A DNA stretch of 64,000 nt from a bacterium (GTDB taxonomy: Bacteria; Bacillota; Bacilli; Lactobacillales; Streptococcaceae), in NCBI GenBank assembly GCA_905221455.1, contig CAJNDF010000002.1, positions 263,788 to 327,787 on the forward strand, given 5' to 3'. Under the pieces are notes generated by a model. The model had not been told where the DNA came from and searched no databases. It worked only from the letters and a program-made list of their open reading frames with translations. Positions 30,550 to 40,521 of the stretch are shown here, piece by piece (within the stretch, counting starts at the first letter, position 1; every line of letters begins with the position of its first letter). The position numbers were made by a program, and so were the translations under genes.

Positions 30550-31014
30550 ATGCCTCAGTTAGCGACGATTTGCTACATTGATAACGGAAAAGAACTGCTC
30601 ATGCTGCATCGCAATAAGAAGCCCAATGATGTCCACGAAGGCAAATGGATTGGTGTGGGTGGGAAGCTAGAGCGAGGTGAGACACCACAGGAGTGCGCAG
30701 CTCGTGAAATCCTCGAAGAGACAGGCCTCAAAGCCAAGCCAGTTCTAAAAGGCATTATCACTTTCCCTGAATTTACGCCAGATTTAGACTGGTACACCTA
30801 TGTTTTTAAGGTGACAGAGTTTGAAGGTGAGTTGATTGACTGCAATGAGGGGACGCTAGAATGGGTTCCCTATGACGAGGTTTTGAGCAAGCCAACTTGG
30901 GAAGGTGACCACACCTTTGTTGAATGGCTTTTAGAGGACAAACCCTTCTTTTCAGCCAAGTTTGTTTATGATGGGGATAAATTGTTGGATACCCAAGTTG
31001 ATTTCTATGAATAA
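30550..31014 (+). CDS. mutX: 8-oxo-dGTP hydrolase (MutT/Nudix)
   Basis: This 154-residue Nudix hydrolase has the full signature GGKLERGETPQECAAREILEETGL (split here as GGKLERGE and REILEETGL), spanning residues 38-61. It matches pneumococcal MutX in length and location and cleans oxidised dGTP from the pool. It sits between ung and pyrC with short gaps. Confidence 0.92.
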   Translation: MPQLATICYIDNGKELLMLHRNKKPNDVHEGKWIGVGGKLERGETPQECAAREILEETGLKAKPVLKGIITFPEFTPDLDWYTYVFKVTEFEGELIDCNEGTLEWVPYDEVLSKPTWEGDHTFVEWLLEDKPFFSAKFVYDGDKLLDTQVDFYE

Positions 31015-31026
31015 AGGAGAAAGCAG

Positions 31027-32295
31027 ATGCTACTAATCAAAAATGGTCGTGTAATGGATCCCAAGTCTGATTTAGACCAAGTGTGTGATGTCTTGGTTCA
31101 AGATGGGAAAATTGTCAAAATTGCGCCTGAGATTAAAGAAGAAGGGGCAGAGGTGCTTGATGCTACTGGTCTTGTAGTTGCGCCTGGTTTGGTTGATATC
31201 CATGTTCATTTCCGTGAACCTGGTCAGACCCACAAGGAGGATATCCATACTGGTGCCCTAGCAGCCGCTGCAGGTGGTTTTACTACTGTCGTCATGATGG
31301 CTAATACCAGTCCAACTATTTCAGATGTGGAGACTTTACAAGAAGTTCTCCAGTCAGCTGCCAAGGAAAAAATCAATGTCAAGACGGTTGCGACCATTAC
31401 TAAGAACTTTAATGGCCAAGACTTGACTGACTTTAAGGCGCTTTTAGAAGCAGGTGCCGTTGGTTTTTCTGATGATGGTATTCCGCTTGAAAGCAGTAAA
31501 GTTGTCAAGGAAGCCATGGAGGAAGCCAAAAAACTTAATACCTTTATCAGTCTTCATGAGGAAGATCCAGGTTTGAATGGAATTCTTGGTTTTAACGAAA
31601 ACATTGCTAAAGAACATTTCCATATCTGCGGTGCGACTGGGGTGGCTGAGTATGCTATGATGGCGCGTGATGTCATGATTGCCTATGCAACCAAGGCTCA
31701 TGTTCACATTCAGCATTTGTCTAAGGAAGAAAGTGTCAAGGTAGTTGAGTTCGCTCAAGGATTGGGTGCGCAAGTCACAGCAGAAGTAGCGCCACAGCAT
31801 TTCTCTAAGACAGAAGCTCTCCTTTTAACTCAAGGTAGCAATGCCAAGATGAATCCGCCGCTTCGTTTGGAATCAGATCGTCGTGCCGTTATTGAAGGTC
31901 TCAAATCAGGCGTCATCACAGTTATCGCGACAGACCACGCGCCTCACCATGCGGATGAAAAAAATGTCGAGGATATCACCAAAGCGCCATCTGGTATGAC
32001 TGGTTTGGAAACCTCTCTGTCTCTTGGTTTGACTTATTTGGTTGATGCAGGCGAATTGAGCTTGATGGAATTGCTTGAAAAGATGACATACAACCCAGCC
32101 AAGCTTTACAACTTTGAAGCAGGTTACTTGGATGAGAATGGTCCAGCAGATATCACTATTTTTGATGCTAAGGCTGAACGCCTTGTGGACTCCCATTTTG
32201 CTTCGAAAGCAGCGAATTCACCATTCATCGGTGAAACCTTGAAAGGGCAGGTTAAATATACCATCTGTAAGGGACAAATTGTCTATCAAAACTAG
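31027..32295 (+). CDS. pyrC: Dihydroorotase
   Basis: This 422-residue zinc amidohydrolase of pyrimidine synthesis has metal-binding histidines in [16 protein letters not shown], further histidines in the ISLHEED and [10 protein letters not shown] regions, and the catalytic Asp in [12 protein letters not shown]. It is in an operon with ung and mutX. Confidence 0.96.
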   Translation: MLLIKNGRVMDPKSDLDQVCDVLVQDGKIVKIAPEIKEEGAEVLDATGLVVAPGLVDIHVHFREPGQTHKEDIHTGALAAAAGGFTTVVMMANTSPTISDVETLQEVLQSAAKEKINVKTVATITKNFNGQDLTDFKALLEAGAVGFSDDGIPLESSKVVKEAMEEAKKLNTFISLHEEDPGLNGILGFNENIAKEHFHICGATGVAEYAMMARDVMIAYATKAHVHIQHLSKEESVKVVEFAQGLGAQVTAEVAPQHFSKTEALLLTQGSNAKMNPPLRLESDRRAVIEGLKSGVITVIATDHAPHHADEKNVEDITKAPSGMTGLETSLSLGLTYLVDAGELSLMELLEKMTYNPAKLYNFEAGYLDENGPADITIFDAKAERLVDSHFASKAANSPFIGETLKGQVKYTICKGQIVYQN

Positions 32296-32336
32296 GTGGG
32301 AGTCTGCTCTGTAAACAAAAAGAATAGAGAGCCTAT

Positions 32337-33689
32337 ATGTACCAAACCCATCATTTTAAAGACAAGTTTATCTTATTTTTAAAGATATTTTTCCCTATCT
32401 TGATTTATCAGTTTGCCAATTATTCTGCCTCCTTTGTTGATACGACTATGACAGGTCAATACAGCACTATGGACTTGGCTGGAGTGTCTATGGCAACCAG
32501 CATCTGGAATCCTTTCTTTACCTTCCTGACAGGGATTGTGTCAGCCTTGGTGCCCATCATTGGTCACCATCTTGGTCGAGGCAAAAAGGAAGAAGTTGCA
32601 TCTGATTTTTACCAGTTCATCTATCTGGCCCTGGGTCTATCTGTGGTCTTACTGGGACTGGTACTTTTCCTGGCGCCACCAGTCTTGAATCATATCGGAC
32701 TAGAGGCACCAGTGGCAGCAGTAGCGGTTCGCTATCTCTGGTTTTTATCTATTGGGATTATTCCCTTATTGCTTTTTAGCGTTATTCGTTCCTTGCTGGA
32801 TTCGCTGGGCTTGACTAAACTGTCCATGTATCTTATGCTTTTGTTACTTCCTCTCAATAGTGGATTTAACTATCTTTTGATTTTCGGAGCCTTTGGTGTT
32901 CCAGAGTTGGGAGGTGCTGGCTCTGGATTAGGTACTTCCTTGGCCTATTGGGTCTTACTGGGGATTTCTATTCTAGTTTTATTTAAACAGGAGAAGCTTA
33001 AAGCTTTACATCTTGAGAAGCGCATTCCGCTTAATATGGATAAAATCAAGGAAGGAGTTCGCTTAGGTTTGCCTATTGGGGGAACTGTCTTTGCGGAAGT
33101 GGCTATCTTTTCCGTGGTTGGTTTGATTATGGCTAAGTTCTCGTCCTTGATTATCGCTAGTCACCAGTCAGCTATGAACTTTTCAAGTCTCATGTACGCC
33201 TTTCCTATGAGTATCTCATCGGCTATGGCCATTGTCGTGTCTTATGAAGTGGGAGCCAAGCGATTTGATGATGCAAAAACCTATATTGGTCTAGGGAGAT
33301 GGACTGCCCTCATTTTTGCAGGATTTACCTTATCTTTCCTTTACATTTTTAGAGGAAATGTGGCTAGTCTTTATGGTAACAACCCAGAATTTATCGATTT
33401 GACAGCGCGCTTTTTGACTTACAGCCTTTTCTTCCAGTTGGCAGATACCTTTGCGGCACCGCTTCAGGGAATTTTGCGAGGTTATAAGGATACAGTTATT
33501 CCTTTTTACCTTGGTTTGGTTGGTTATTGGGGTGTAGCAATCCCAGTGGCTATGCTATTTGATTCCCTAACAGATTTTGGTGCTTATTCATACTGGATTG
33601 GTTTGATTATTAGTCTGATTGTGAGTGGGGCGCTCTATCGTTGGCGTTTAACTGTGATTATGAAGAGATTTGAATCCAGAAAAGCTTGA
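32337..33689 (+). CDS. MATE-family efflux transporter
   Basis: This 450-residue protein has twelve predicted membrane helices and belongs to the MATE family (NorM/DinF type; FVDTTMTGQYSTMDLAGVS near the N-terminus). It probably exports cationic compounds in exchange for sodium or protons. It follows pyrC after 41 bp, as in pneumococci. The substrate is not visible from sequence. Confidence 0.88.
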   Translation: MYQTHHFKDKFILFLKIFFPILIYQFANYSASFVDTTMTGQYSTMDLAGVSMATSIWNPFFTFLTGIVSALVPIIGHHLGRGKKEEVASDFYQFIYLALGLSVVLLGLVLFLAPPVLNHIGLEAPVAAVAVRYLWFLSIGIIPLLLFSVIRSLLDSLGLTKLSMYLMLLLLPLNSGFNYLLIFGAFGVPELGGAGSGLGTSLAYWVLLGISILVLFKQEKLKALHLEKRIPLNMDKIKEGVRLGLPIGGTVFAEVAIFSVVGLIMAKFSSLIIASHQSAMNFSSLMYAFPMSISSAMAIVVSYEVGAKRFDDAKTYIGLGRWTALIFAGFTLSFLYIFRGNVASLYGNNPEFIDLTARFLTYSLFFQLADTFAAPLQGILRGYKDTVIPFYLGLVGYWGVAIPVAMLFDSLTDFGAYSYWIGLIISLIVSGALYRWRLTVIMKRFESRKA

Positions 33690-33762
33690 TTTTTAGAATT
33701 CCTGCAAACAAAAATATCCTTCCTTATCTACATTATTTTTGCTATAGTTAAATTAGTAGTAG

Positions 33763-33858
33763 GCAAATGAGAATTTCAAAAATATAGAAACAATTGATAT
33801 TACACGCTACTTTGCTGGTATCAGCCGTGAAGAAATTGCTGAAGCGGTAGTGGGATAA
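33763..33858 (+). pseudogene. 3' remnant of an unknown gene
   Basis: About 31 in-frame codons without a start end in EEIAEAVVG and a stop at 33856-33858, followed by a terminator. The coding character (GC, hydrophilic helix ITRYFAGISREE) suggests the surviving end of a deleted chromosomal gene. In pneumococci an acetoin dehydrogenase cluster lies in this interval, but I cannot tie the fragment to it. Confidence 0.4.
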
Positions 33859-33861
33859 ATC

Positions 33862-33895
33862 AAAAAGAAGTTGCTTATTTTAGCAGCTTCTTTTT
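33862..33895 (+). terminator. Terminator after the gene remnant
   Basis: AAAAAGAAG-TTGCT and AGCAGCTTCTTTTT form a strong stem around TATTTT. It is probably the original terminator of the lost gene, and also lies behind the MATE gene. Confidence 0.85.
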
Positions 33896-33930
33896 ATGCG
33901 CTTTATTTTACATAATTTATTTTATGTAAC

Positions 33931-35001
33931 TCACAAACTATCCAGAGCATTCTTTTGTTCATCATTGACGATATGGGTATAGAGGTCAGTGACTTGTGTA
34001 CTGGCATGTCCTAGCTGGTGACTGACCAAAACTTGCGATTTAGTCGCATCATAGAGCCTGGTTGCTAGGGTATGGCGCAGTTTGTGGGGAGTTACACGAA
34101 CTTTGAAGTCCTCAGAATACTTAGCAACCATCTTTTCCACGCTGGAAGCATCGATACGATTGGGAACACCTCTATAGAGTGTTAAAAAGAAGGCTGTATC
34201 CGTCTTTTCCGTTTTATAGCGTTGATTTCTAATAGCAAGATAATTCTCTAGATAAGGTTTTGCAAAGGCGGCGACATTGACCGAGTCACGTTTACCACCT
34301 TTTCGAGTGACATCAATAACCATCATCTTGAGATTGAGGTCTCTTAGATCCAGATTAACAGCTTCAGATAAGCGGACACCAGACGCCAAGAGAAGGGCAA
34401 TGATGGCCAAATCACGTTCTTTATTTTTGTTAAATGATGAAAGAGCTCGATTTGAGAGCTGTTGTGGGTACTCTTGGTCGATATAAGTTAGAAAACCTTC
34501 TGTTTCATCACCTAGAAAGAGCTTTTGTTTGATGTTTTCAGCTCTGGCAGCAAGTGTTTCTTTCTTTTTCTTGGTTGAAACTTTTTTCATTACATTACGA
34601 TAAAAATAAGGTTCCCCCTGGTCATTTTCAACCTCCTCAGTCAGATACTTGTAAAGACTAGACAATGCTGACAAGGTTCGATTGATGGTTGTTTGGGAAA
34701 CTCCTTGTTTAGTTGTATTGGCATTCAGCAAAGGACGTTCACGCAGATATAGGATGAAGGATTCCATATCTTTCTTAGACATATTTTCCAAGACCGATAA
34801 AGGAATATCAGAGCTTTTATCGGCGTTTGAAATACCAGACTCCAAAACCCAGCTGAAAAATCGATCGTATTCCTTAAGGTATTCGTACAAGGTTGTAAAA
34901 CTGTAGGGCACAGCAAGCTTAGATTGGTAGTATTCCAGAACATACCAGGGCATGATTTGTTTTAGTTTGTCGATTCGTTCCAGTAAAATCTCGCGTTTCA
35001 T
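33931..35001 (-). CDS. xerS: Tyrosine recombinase XerS
   Basis: This 356-residue single Xer recombinase of streptococci resolves chromosome dimers at difSL. The catalytic set is visible: Arg in [10 protein letters not shown], His-x-x-Arg in [12 protein letters not shown], His in [10 protein letters not shown] and Tyr in TDLYTHI. The N-terminal SAM-like core-binding domain spans about residues 15-140. Its 5' end faces the difSL-like site 50 bp away, the classical xerS-dif arrangement. Confidence 0.95.
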   Translation of the reverse strand: MKREILLERIDKLKQIMPWYVLEYYQSKLAVPYSFTTLYEYLKEYDRFFSWVLESGISNADKSSDIPLSVLENMSKKDMESFILYLRERPLLNANTTKQGVSQTTINRTLSALSSLYKYLTEEVENDQGEPYFYRNVMKKVSTKKKKETLAARAENIKQKLFLGDETEGFLTYIDQEYPQQLSNRALSSFNKNKERDLAIIALLLASGVRLSEAVNLDLRDLNLKMMVIDVTRKGGKRDSVNVAAFAKPYLENYLAIRNQRYKTEKTDTAFFLTLYRGVPNRIDASSVEKMVAKYSEDFKVRVTPHKLRHTLATRLYDATKSQVLVSHQLGHASTQVTDLYTHIVNDEQKNALDSL

Positions 35002-35051
35002 GTATTTTCTCCGTAAATAAGTCTACTAGTAGTATAGCATAGGTTTATATA

Positions 35052-35081
35052 TTTTTCAAGAAAATTATAGTTTTTCGGAAA
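35052..35081 (-). other. difSL chromosome-dimer resolution site
   Basis: On the minus strand, TTTCCGAAAAACTATAATTT at 35081-35062, continuing TCTTGAAAAA to 35052, has the arms and spacer of the streptococcal difSL recognised by XerS. It lies about 50 bp upstream of xerS, as in other streptococci. It marks the replication terminus; gene orientation largely flips around it. Confidence 0.85.
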
Positions 35082-35369
35082 GATGTTATATGTATTTGGT
35101 GATATTCTTGATTGAGAAAACCCATAAAATAGATAATTTTATAACTAAAAAAATTTTTTTAGAGCCAATTATCCTCAATTATGTACTTTATTTAAGTGAA
35201 TACTGGAAATTTTTAAAATGTACATTTTCACAATAAAAAAACACCTAATGTGTTTTTTGCTTATTTAAATTTTATATTTATGTTATCAAGTACTTATAAT
35301 TACTTATAACATTGTTATTTATTAATGATGAAATTATACGATAGTTACTACTTTTTTTATATTCAATGC
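35082..35369. other. AT-rich gap with a hairpin between difSL and the R-M genes
   Basis: No gene is seen here. An AAAAAACAC/GTGTTTTTT hairpin at 35236-35258 could terminate transcription from either side, including the leftward methyltransferase message. Confidence 0.6.
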
Positions 35370-36344
35370 TTATTCAAGTATCTTCATAACATGTTTAGAA
35401 ATTTTGAGTTTTTTATTTTTTATTAATTGCGTTAAAAATTCTATTTCTTCAAATGATAATTTTAAAGAATATTTCTCAATATAATTTGTTATTACTTCTT
35501 CTAGGTTACTTTGGTGACGACTTAAAAACCATGTTAGATGATTTTTTAAATAGTTTAATCTGACAATAGAATCATTTAAGTCATTTGGAATTCTAAGCAT
35601 TCTTTCATCTATTGAATCAAATCCTATGAAATCTTTTTTTAATCTTTCGTATGTTTCGTCAATATAGATTCTTTCTAACTCGATACCAATACCAATTCTG
35701 TCAGTTTGCTGTACGACTCTCATAGTTGTTCCACTACCAGAGAATGGGTCTAACACAACATCCCCTACATTTGAGGAGGCTAAAACCATTCTTTCAATTA
35801 GACCTTCTGGTTTTTGAGTTGGGTGCTGTTTAGAACGATTATTTTGAGAGTAATGTACGTGGCTAAACGTCCAAACGTTTCCAGGGTTAGCTCCTCTCAT
35901 ATTATTGATGCTTCTATAAAATTTTTGAGGTACACGAACTTCATCTAAATTAAAAATATAATTATCACCCTTAGTAAACATTAAAATATCATCATGCCTG
36001 GAACTCCACCCTCTTTTTTTGCCTACACCCTGAGTATAGTGCCATGTTATCCATGAAGAAAAAGAAAGTTCAAATTCATCTTCCAATAGAGTAAACAAAT
36101 ATGAAATCATTTGCATTCCCATAAACACATATATTGTGCCACCTGGCTTTAAAACTCTAACAGATTCTTTTAACCAATTAGTAGTAAATGCAATGTAATC
36201 TTCAAAAGATAAATTGTCTTTTGAACTGACATAGTTCTTTGATAAATTATACGGAGGATCAGCAATTATTAAATCTACAGTTTCAGATTCTAGTTTCTGT
36301 AATCCTTTTATCACATCATCATTTATTAATGTTATTTTATCCAT
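35370..36344 (-). CDS. Type II DNA methyltransferase (beta-class amino MTase)
   Basis: This 324-residue N6-adenine or N4-cytosine methyltransferase has catalytic motif IV (DPPYNLSKN) near the N-terminus and the S-adenosylmethionine motif I (DPFSGSGTTM) near residue 200. That order defines the beta class. The start at 36344 overlaps the nuclease gene by 13 bp; an upstream ATG at 36371 is also possible. It protects the host site cut by the partner nuclease. Recognition sequence cannot be deduced. Low GC suggests transfer. Confidence 0.88.
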   Translation of the reverse strand: MDKITLINDDVIKGLQKLESETVDLIIADPPYNLSKNYVSSKDNLSFEDYIAFTTNWLKESVRVLKPGGTIYVFMGMQMISYLFTLLEDEFELSFSSWITWHYTQGVGKKRGWSSRHDDILMFTKGDNYIFNLDEVRVPQKFYRSINNMRGANPGNVWTFSHVHYSQNNRSKQHPTQKPEGLIERMVLASSNVGDVVLDPFSGSGTTMRVVQQTDRIGIGIELERIYIDETYERLKKDFIGFDSIDERMLRIPNDLNDSIVRLNYLKNHLTWFLSRHQSNLEEVITNYIEKYSLKLSFEEIEFLTQLIKNKKLKISKHVMKILE

Positions 36345-37093
36345 TTTTTCTTTTCTGCCTCTTTCAACCAATCATCAAAAGTCCTCTTTTCGCTAGAAAG
36401 GTATTTATCATCTAAAAGTTGTAGCAGCTCCCATGTTGTTCTATAGGTAGTTCCTACATAATGGATGTCCCTGATTTGAATTTGTCCTGAACCTAAAGCT
36501 GGATTTATAGAAAAATCTTCTTCTGCTAAAAATTTAAAATCATATGATTTAAAATCTTTCAAATCAATAATGCATGAGGCTAATCCATCAGATTTTTTCT
36601 CAGAATATGGATGATAACGTATACTTAAAATAACAAAGACAAAATCAGGGTCTTCAATGTAAGCTGTTCTTATCTTCGAAAAAGAGGTAATGTTAGGGCT
36701 TTTTCCTGAGTTAGCAATTGTATCAGCTGATGATTTAACATCTACATTTGCTGTTGAATAATTGTCTGTTTTTTTAAATTGCAGAATAACATCAGCTAAA
36801 TCAGTTCTTCCAGTTGAAACTTGCACATTTATTAAGTTGTAATCATTGTTGGCATTTTCTTTCACCTTTGCAAAAACATCTGCAGCCCAAGCCTCTATAA
36901 GTGGAGCAGCAATTTTATTTATATTGTCCAACGGGAAATCACTCTCAATATTAGTATTGATGATAATTTGTTTTTTACCATTATCAAAAGCATCGTTTAC
37001 CATGCCATTTATAACTTTTAAAATATTTTCTGACACTTTTTTATAATTCTTGCTTTCTTTTGGTTCCTTAACCGTGTACCCTTGGTAATCCAT
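36332..37093 (-). CDS. Probable type II restriction endonuclease
   Basis: This 253-residue protein is assigned mainly from its overlap with the methyltransferase gene. A PD-(D/E)XK-like core is visible: DLADVILQFKK followed by NVDVKSSAD, giving candidate acidic and Lys residues near 120-140. Otherwise I recognise no family. It is AT-rich like its partner and sits upstream, so both are made from one leftward transcript. No controller protein is seen. Confidence 0.75.
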   Translation of the reverse strand: MDYQGYTVKEPKESKNYKKVSENILKVINGMVNDAFDNGKKQIIINTNIESDFPLDNINKIAAPLIEAWAADVFAKVKENANNDYNLINVQVSTGRTDLADVILQFKKTDNYSTANVDVKSSADTIANSGKSPNITSFSKIRTAYIEDPDFVFVILSIRYHPYSEKKSDGLASCIIDLKDFKSYDFKFLAEEDFSINPALGSGQIQIRDIHYVGTTYRTTWELLQLLDDKYLSSEKRTFDDWLKEAEKKKWIK

Positions 37094-38174
37094 AGTATTC
37101 TCCTTAATTAAATGTTTTTACTTCCTGTATTTTTGTTAATATGTATCTGATTTTTCTTGTCGAGATAGTGTTATATAGTAATTATCATTTACTTCAACCT
37201 TGATTTTCTTTCAAAGATTTAGCAGATAGAAAGTCTTGTTGGTAAAAAATTAAGATTCAAAAGTAAATTCAACAAAAATGAATCTCCTAATCATTATATC
37301 ACAATTGCCTTTTTAAGTTAAGTGTGCATTTTTTGAAATTATATATTTTATTATTGAAATATAGTGAAATCAGGCGAGTCATCATCTCTTATTGAATAGA
37401 TAATATTAATACAACAGAAAATTTTACTCATTTTTCTTAAAATGCAAAATTGAACTTCCACCTCTTTTTTCACTGCTAGAGTAAAAATGTACAAATCAAT
37501 TTCTTAAATCAGATGATGTGATGTACTAGAAAATATACAAAATAACACTCCAGAATAATGTACAAAACAAAAAAAGTACACTTTTTAAAGAATGTACTTT
37601 ATGCTTCTAATTCAGTTGTATCAATGGTTTAGCTCTAGTTTAGTCAGTTGTACATAAATTTTTAGTTTTAAGACCTGGTTCTGTTTTTCATAAGAACCAA
37701 GTCTTTTGTTTTGTTCAGCAAGACGGATAAAATATTTCATGGACATTTTTGCTTTGCTGTCTTTTGTAGAGAGAATTTTTTACGGAATATCAAGTAAGTT
37801 TGAATTGTAATAAGTTCACTTTTATCCTAGTTAATGACAAGGATAAAAAGTTTATTCATAAAATTTTTATTGATATAAAAAATGTTCAAGTTATTTTGGT
37901 CTTTTCTTCAAAAGGCTGTAAAATATCCTTGATTATTAGGTTATTAGGTGTTTAATTTGCTAATCAGCTTTTTTATACCCTGGATCTTCCTTTATCTTAA
38001 TAAGGATCCCTTTGTACTTTACATCCACTTTTTAAATGAACTCAAAATCACCATTAAACTCATATAGAACATCAAGGATTTTCATTATGATATATGTCCA
38101 TCCTTATCAAAATCAACAAAATTTCAAAGACATAAGTTCTACATAATCAAAATTATGTAACATTCATTCTTAAT
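37094..38174. other. Long gene-free AT-rich stretch
   Basis: Over 1 kb between the restriction gene and the ClC gene has no convincing ORF in either strand. It holds a terminator-like hairpin (37671-37709) and looks like decayed or inserted sequence that came with the R-M genes. No dif-like copy, transposase remnant or repeat array was seen. Confidence 0.6.
37671..37709 (+). terminator. Orphan terminator-like hairpin
   Basis: AGACCTGGTTCT and AGAACCAAGTCT (one G-U pair) form a 12-bp stem with TTTGTTTTG after it. No intact gene precedes it on the plus strand. Confidence 0.6.
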
Positions 38175-39725
38175 CTACAGCAACAAATCTTTGACTTTTC
38201 CAATTTCACTTTTTGGAATAACCAGATGAATCATATCTCCCAGATACATTCTGGTTGAGCCGTTAACTGTTTGGCTCTTACCATTATGGACTTGAGTTGT
38301 GATGAGGATGTTATGTGGTAAGTTGAGCTCGTGTACTTGTTTTCCAGCGATTTTGTCAGATACAGGAATTTCAATGAGAGTGACTTCTCCTTCATCTGTC
38401 GCTTCTTCTGGCAGCATTTTTTCTAGCATGGCCTCATAGACTGGCGCACCTTTAAGTAAGTCCATGATGATATAGGCAACTAGGGTTACTAATCCAAGCG
38501 GCATGAGATTACGAATATCTCCTACCATCTCAGTTACGAGTATCATAGCAGTTAAGGGAGCCTTGGATATCGCTCCAAAATAGCCACTCATTCCCAGAAT
38601 GACAAATATAGGGAATTGCTCCTGACTGACAAGTCCAATATTCACACAAATGACACCAACTAGGGCACCAAGCAAGGAACCAAGCGCCAGAATGGGTAGA
38701 AAAATTCCTCCTGGAAGGCCACTTCCATAGCTAATCATGCTCCAAACAAAGCGAATCAAAAAGTAAACTAATAGGACTTGGAAACTAAAATTTTGCTCAG
38801 TTAGGGAAAGAACAAGTTGATTTCCACCTCCAAGGATCTTTGGTAAGAAGATCCCGACTGGTATGATGAGAATGAAAGCCAGAATTGGATAATAAGCTCT
38901 ATCCAAACGGATTTTTTGCCCAAGCCAGTCATAAACTCTACCAACATTGAGTACAGCTTTTTCATAGAGAAAACCGGAAAGGCCCAGAAAAATTCCCATG
39001 AGGAGGTAAATCCAATACTGGTCGAGGGTCATGAGTGGGATATTATCTGGCATATCCAGTACGGGTGTTAGGCCAAATATGAGCAGAGAAACAAAGTTTG
39101 CTACGAGACTGGCTGCTAGAGTTGAGACCCAGAAAAAGCGTGAAAAATGGTGATAAACTTCTTCTACGACAAAGAGAAGTCCAGCAATTGGTGCATTAAA
39201 GGCTGCAGCTAAACCTGCTGCAGCTCCACTTGCAATCAAGGATCGTTCCTCTACTGGACTGGATTTAAGCCATTTAGCAATTCCTTTACCACCGACCGCT
39301 CCGAGTTGAATACTTGGTCCTTCACGCCCCAGCATAAGGCCACTTGCAATAGCCAAAATTCCTAGAATATATTTTTTCCAAAGTACGCCCCACCAGTTGA
39401 GGGTCATCAGTCCTTTCAGTTCGGCTTCGACTTGAGGAATTCCTGAACCTTTGATGTCTTTTTCTGACCGAGTTAATTTCGCACTGAGCCAGCAAACTAT
39501 TAAATAAAATAGACCAATGATAAAAAGATTGCGCACTAAATGCGCTTGATCTTGATAAAGTCCTTGTATCAGGTGGAAGCCTTTTTCGATTGAAAACCGA
39601 AAGGATCCGACGATGAGTCCGACAATGAGACCAACGATGATTCCTCGTCCAACTTGGGATAATATAGTGCTTGAGGCAAAGGCAAATTCTTTCTTGGAAC
39701 TGAGTGTTTCTGACTGTTCCTCCAT
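38175..39725 (-). CDS. clcA: ClC-family chloride/proton transporter
   Basis: This 516-residue membrane protein has the ClC selectivity motifs GSGIPQVEAE, GREGPSIQLG (with the gating glutamate that indicates H+/Cl- exchange) and GGIFLPILALG. A C-terminal cytosolic TrkA-C-like domain (about residues 430-516) follows. The start at 39725 follows an AGAAGGA box; upstream in-frame ATGs lie inside rnhB. It is directly downstream of rnhB in a leftward transcript. Confidence 0.9.
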   Translation of the reverse strand: MEEQSETLSSKKEFAFASSTILSQVGRGIIVGLIVGLIVGSFRFSIEKGFHLIQGLYQDQAHLVRNLFIIGLFYLIVCWLSAKLTRSEKDIKGSGIPQVEAELKGLMTLNWWGVLWKKYILGILAIASGLMLGREGPSIQLGAVGGKGIAKWLKSSPVEERSLIASGAAAGLAAAFNAPIAGLLFVVEEVYHHFSRFFWVSTLAASLVANFVSLLIFGLTPVLDMPDNIPLMTLDQYWIYLLMGIFLGLSGFLYEKAVLNVGRVYDWLGQKIRLDRAYYPILAFILIIPVGIFLPKILGGGNQLVLSLTEQNFSFQVLLVYFLIRFVWSMISYGSGLPGGIFLPILALGSLLGALVGVICVNIGLVSQEQFPIFVILGMSGYFGAISKAPLTAMILVTEMVGDIRNLMPLGLVTLVAYIIMDLLKGAPVYEAMLEKMLPEEATDEGEVTLIEIPVSDKIAGKQVHELNLPHNILITTQVHNGKSQTVNGSTRMYLGDMIHLVIPKSEIGKVKDLLL

Positions 39726-39741
39726 AATCATTCCTTCTAAC

Positions 39742-40521
39742 TTAACTTTCTTTTTCTCCTGAAACCAGTGATTTAACTGGTTCAAAACTTGTTCGGTGAA
39801 TTGGGGTAACTCCTAGTCTTTCAAGTCCTTCCAGATGTTTAGCTGTTCCATACCCTGCATTAGTAGCGAAATCATAGCCAGGGAATTGCTGATCGTATTC
39901 CTTCATCAATTCATCACGTGTCACCTTGGCTACTATAGAAGCCGCTGCAATTGAGAGGGAATTGGCATCTCCTTTGATGATAGATGTTTGTGAAATGGGC
40001 AACTCCAGTTTCATGGCATCAATCAAGAGATGCTCAGGTTGAGGATTGAGTTGGGAGATTGCTTTCTTCATGGCTAGTTTGGTTGCTTCATAGATATTGA
40101 CTTGGTCGATGACCTGATTATCCATGATACCAATTCCGATTGACAAGGCTTGATCTTGAACGGCTTGGAAAATCTCCAGATGTTTCTTTTTAGGAATTTT
40201 TTTGCTGTCGTTGAGACCTCTAATCTTACAATTTTGAGGTAAAATAACGGCTGCAGCGACTACAGGACCAGCAAGAGGACCCCGGCCGACCTCATCAACA
40301 CCTGCAATTAATGTCAATCCTTGCTTATAAAGTTCTTTTTCATAGGAAAGCATGGATTCCAAACGAAGACCCTCATCCAATTCAGCTTGAATGGTCTTTT
40401 TACGCTTGCTGATTTCCTTTTGAACTCCAGAGCGATTATCCTTTTCAAGTTCTAAAAAAACAGGGCTTTCTAAATCCTTGACTGTTGCAAGGAGTTCTTT
40501 GATTTCTTTAATCGTCGCCAT
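39742..40521 (-). CDS. rnhB: Ribonuclease HII
   Basis: This 259-residue enzyme removes ribonucleotides from DNA. Catalytic acidic residues lie in [14 protein letters not shown] (Asp, Glu) and the later LLIDAMKL. An N-terminal helical extension of about 70 residues is normal for the Firmicute form. It overlaps rbgA by 14 bp, implying coupled translation. Confidence 0.95.
   Translation of the reverse strand: MATIKEIKELLATVKDLESPVFLELEKDNRSGVQKEISKRKKTIQAELDEGLRLESMLSYEKELYKQGLTLIAGVDEVGRGPLAGPVVAAAVILPQNCKIRGLNDSKKIPKKKHLEIFQAVQDQALSIGIGIMDNQVIDQVNIYEATKLAMKKAISQLNPQPEHLLIDAMKLELPISQTSIIKGDANSLSIAAASIVAKVTRDELMKEYDQQFPGYDFATNAGYGTAKHLEGLERLGVTPIHRTSFEPVKSLVSGEKES

Noticed and set aside
37094-38174. 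Hidden gene or second dif-like site in the long gap
   Set aside because: All frames are short and AT-rich, and no sequence resembling the difSL arms was found by eye.
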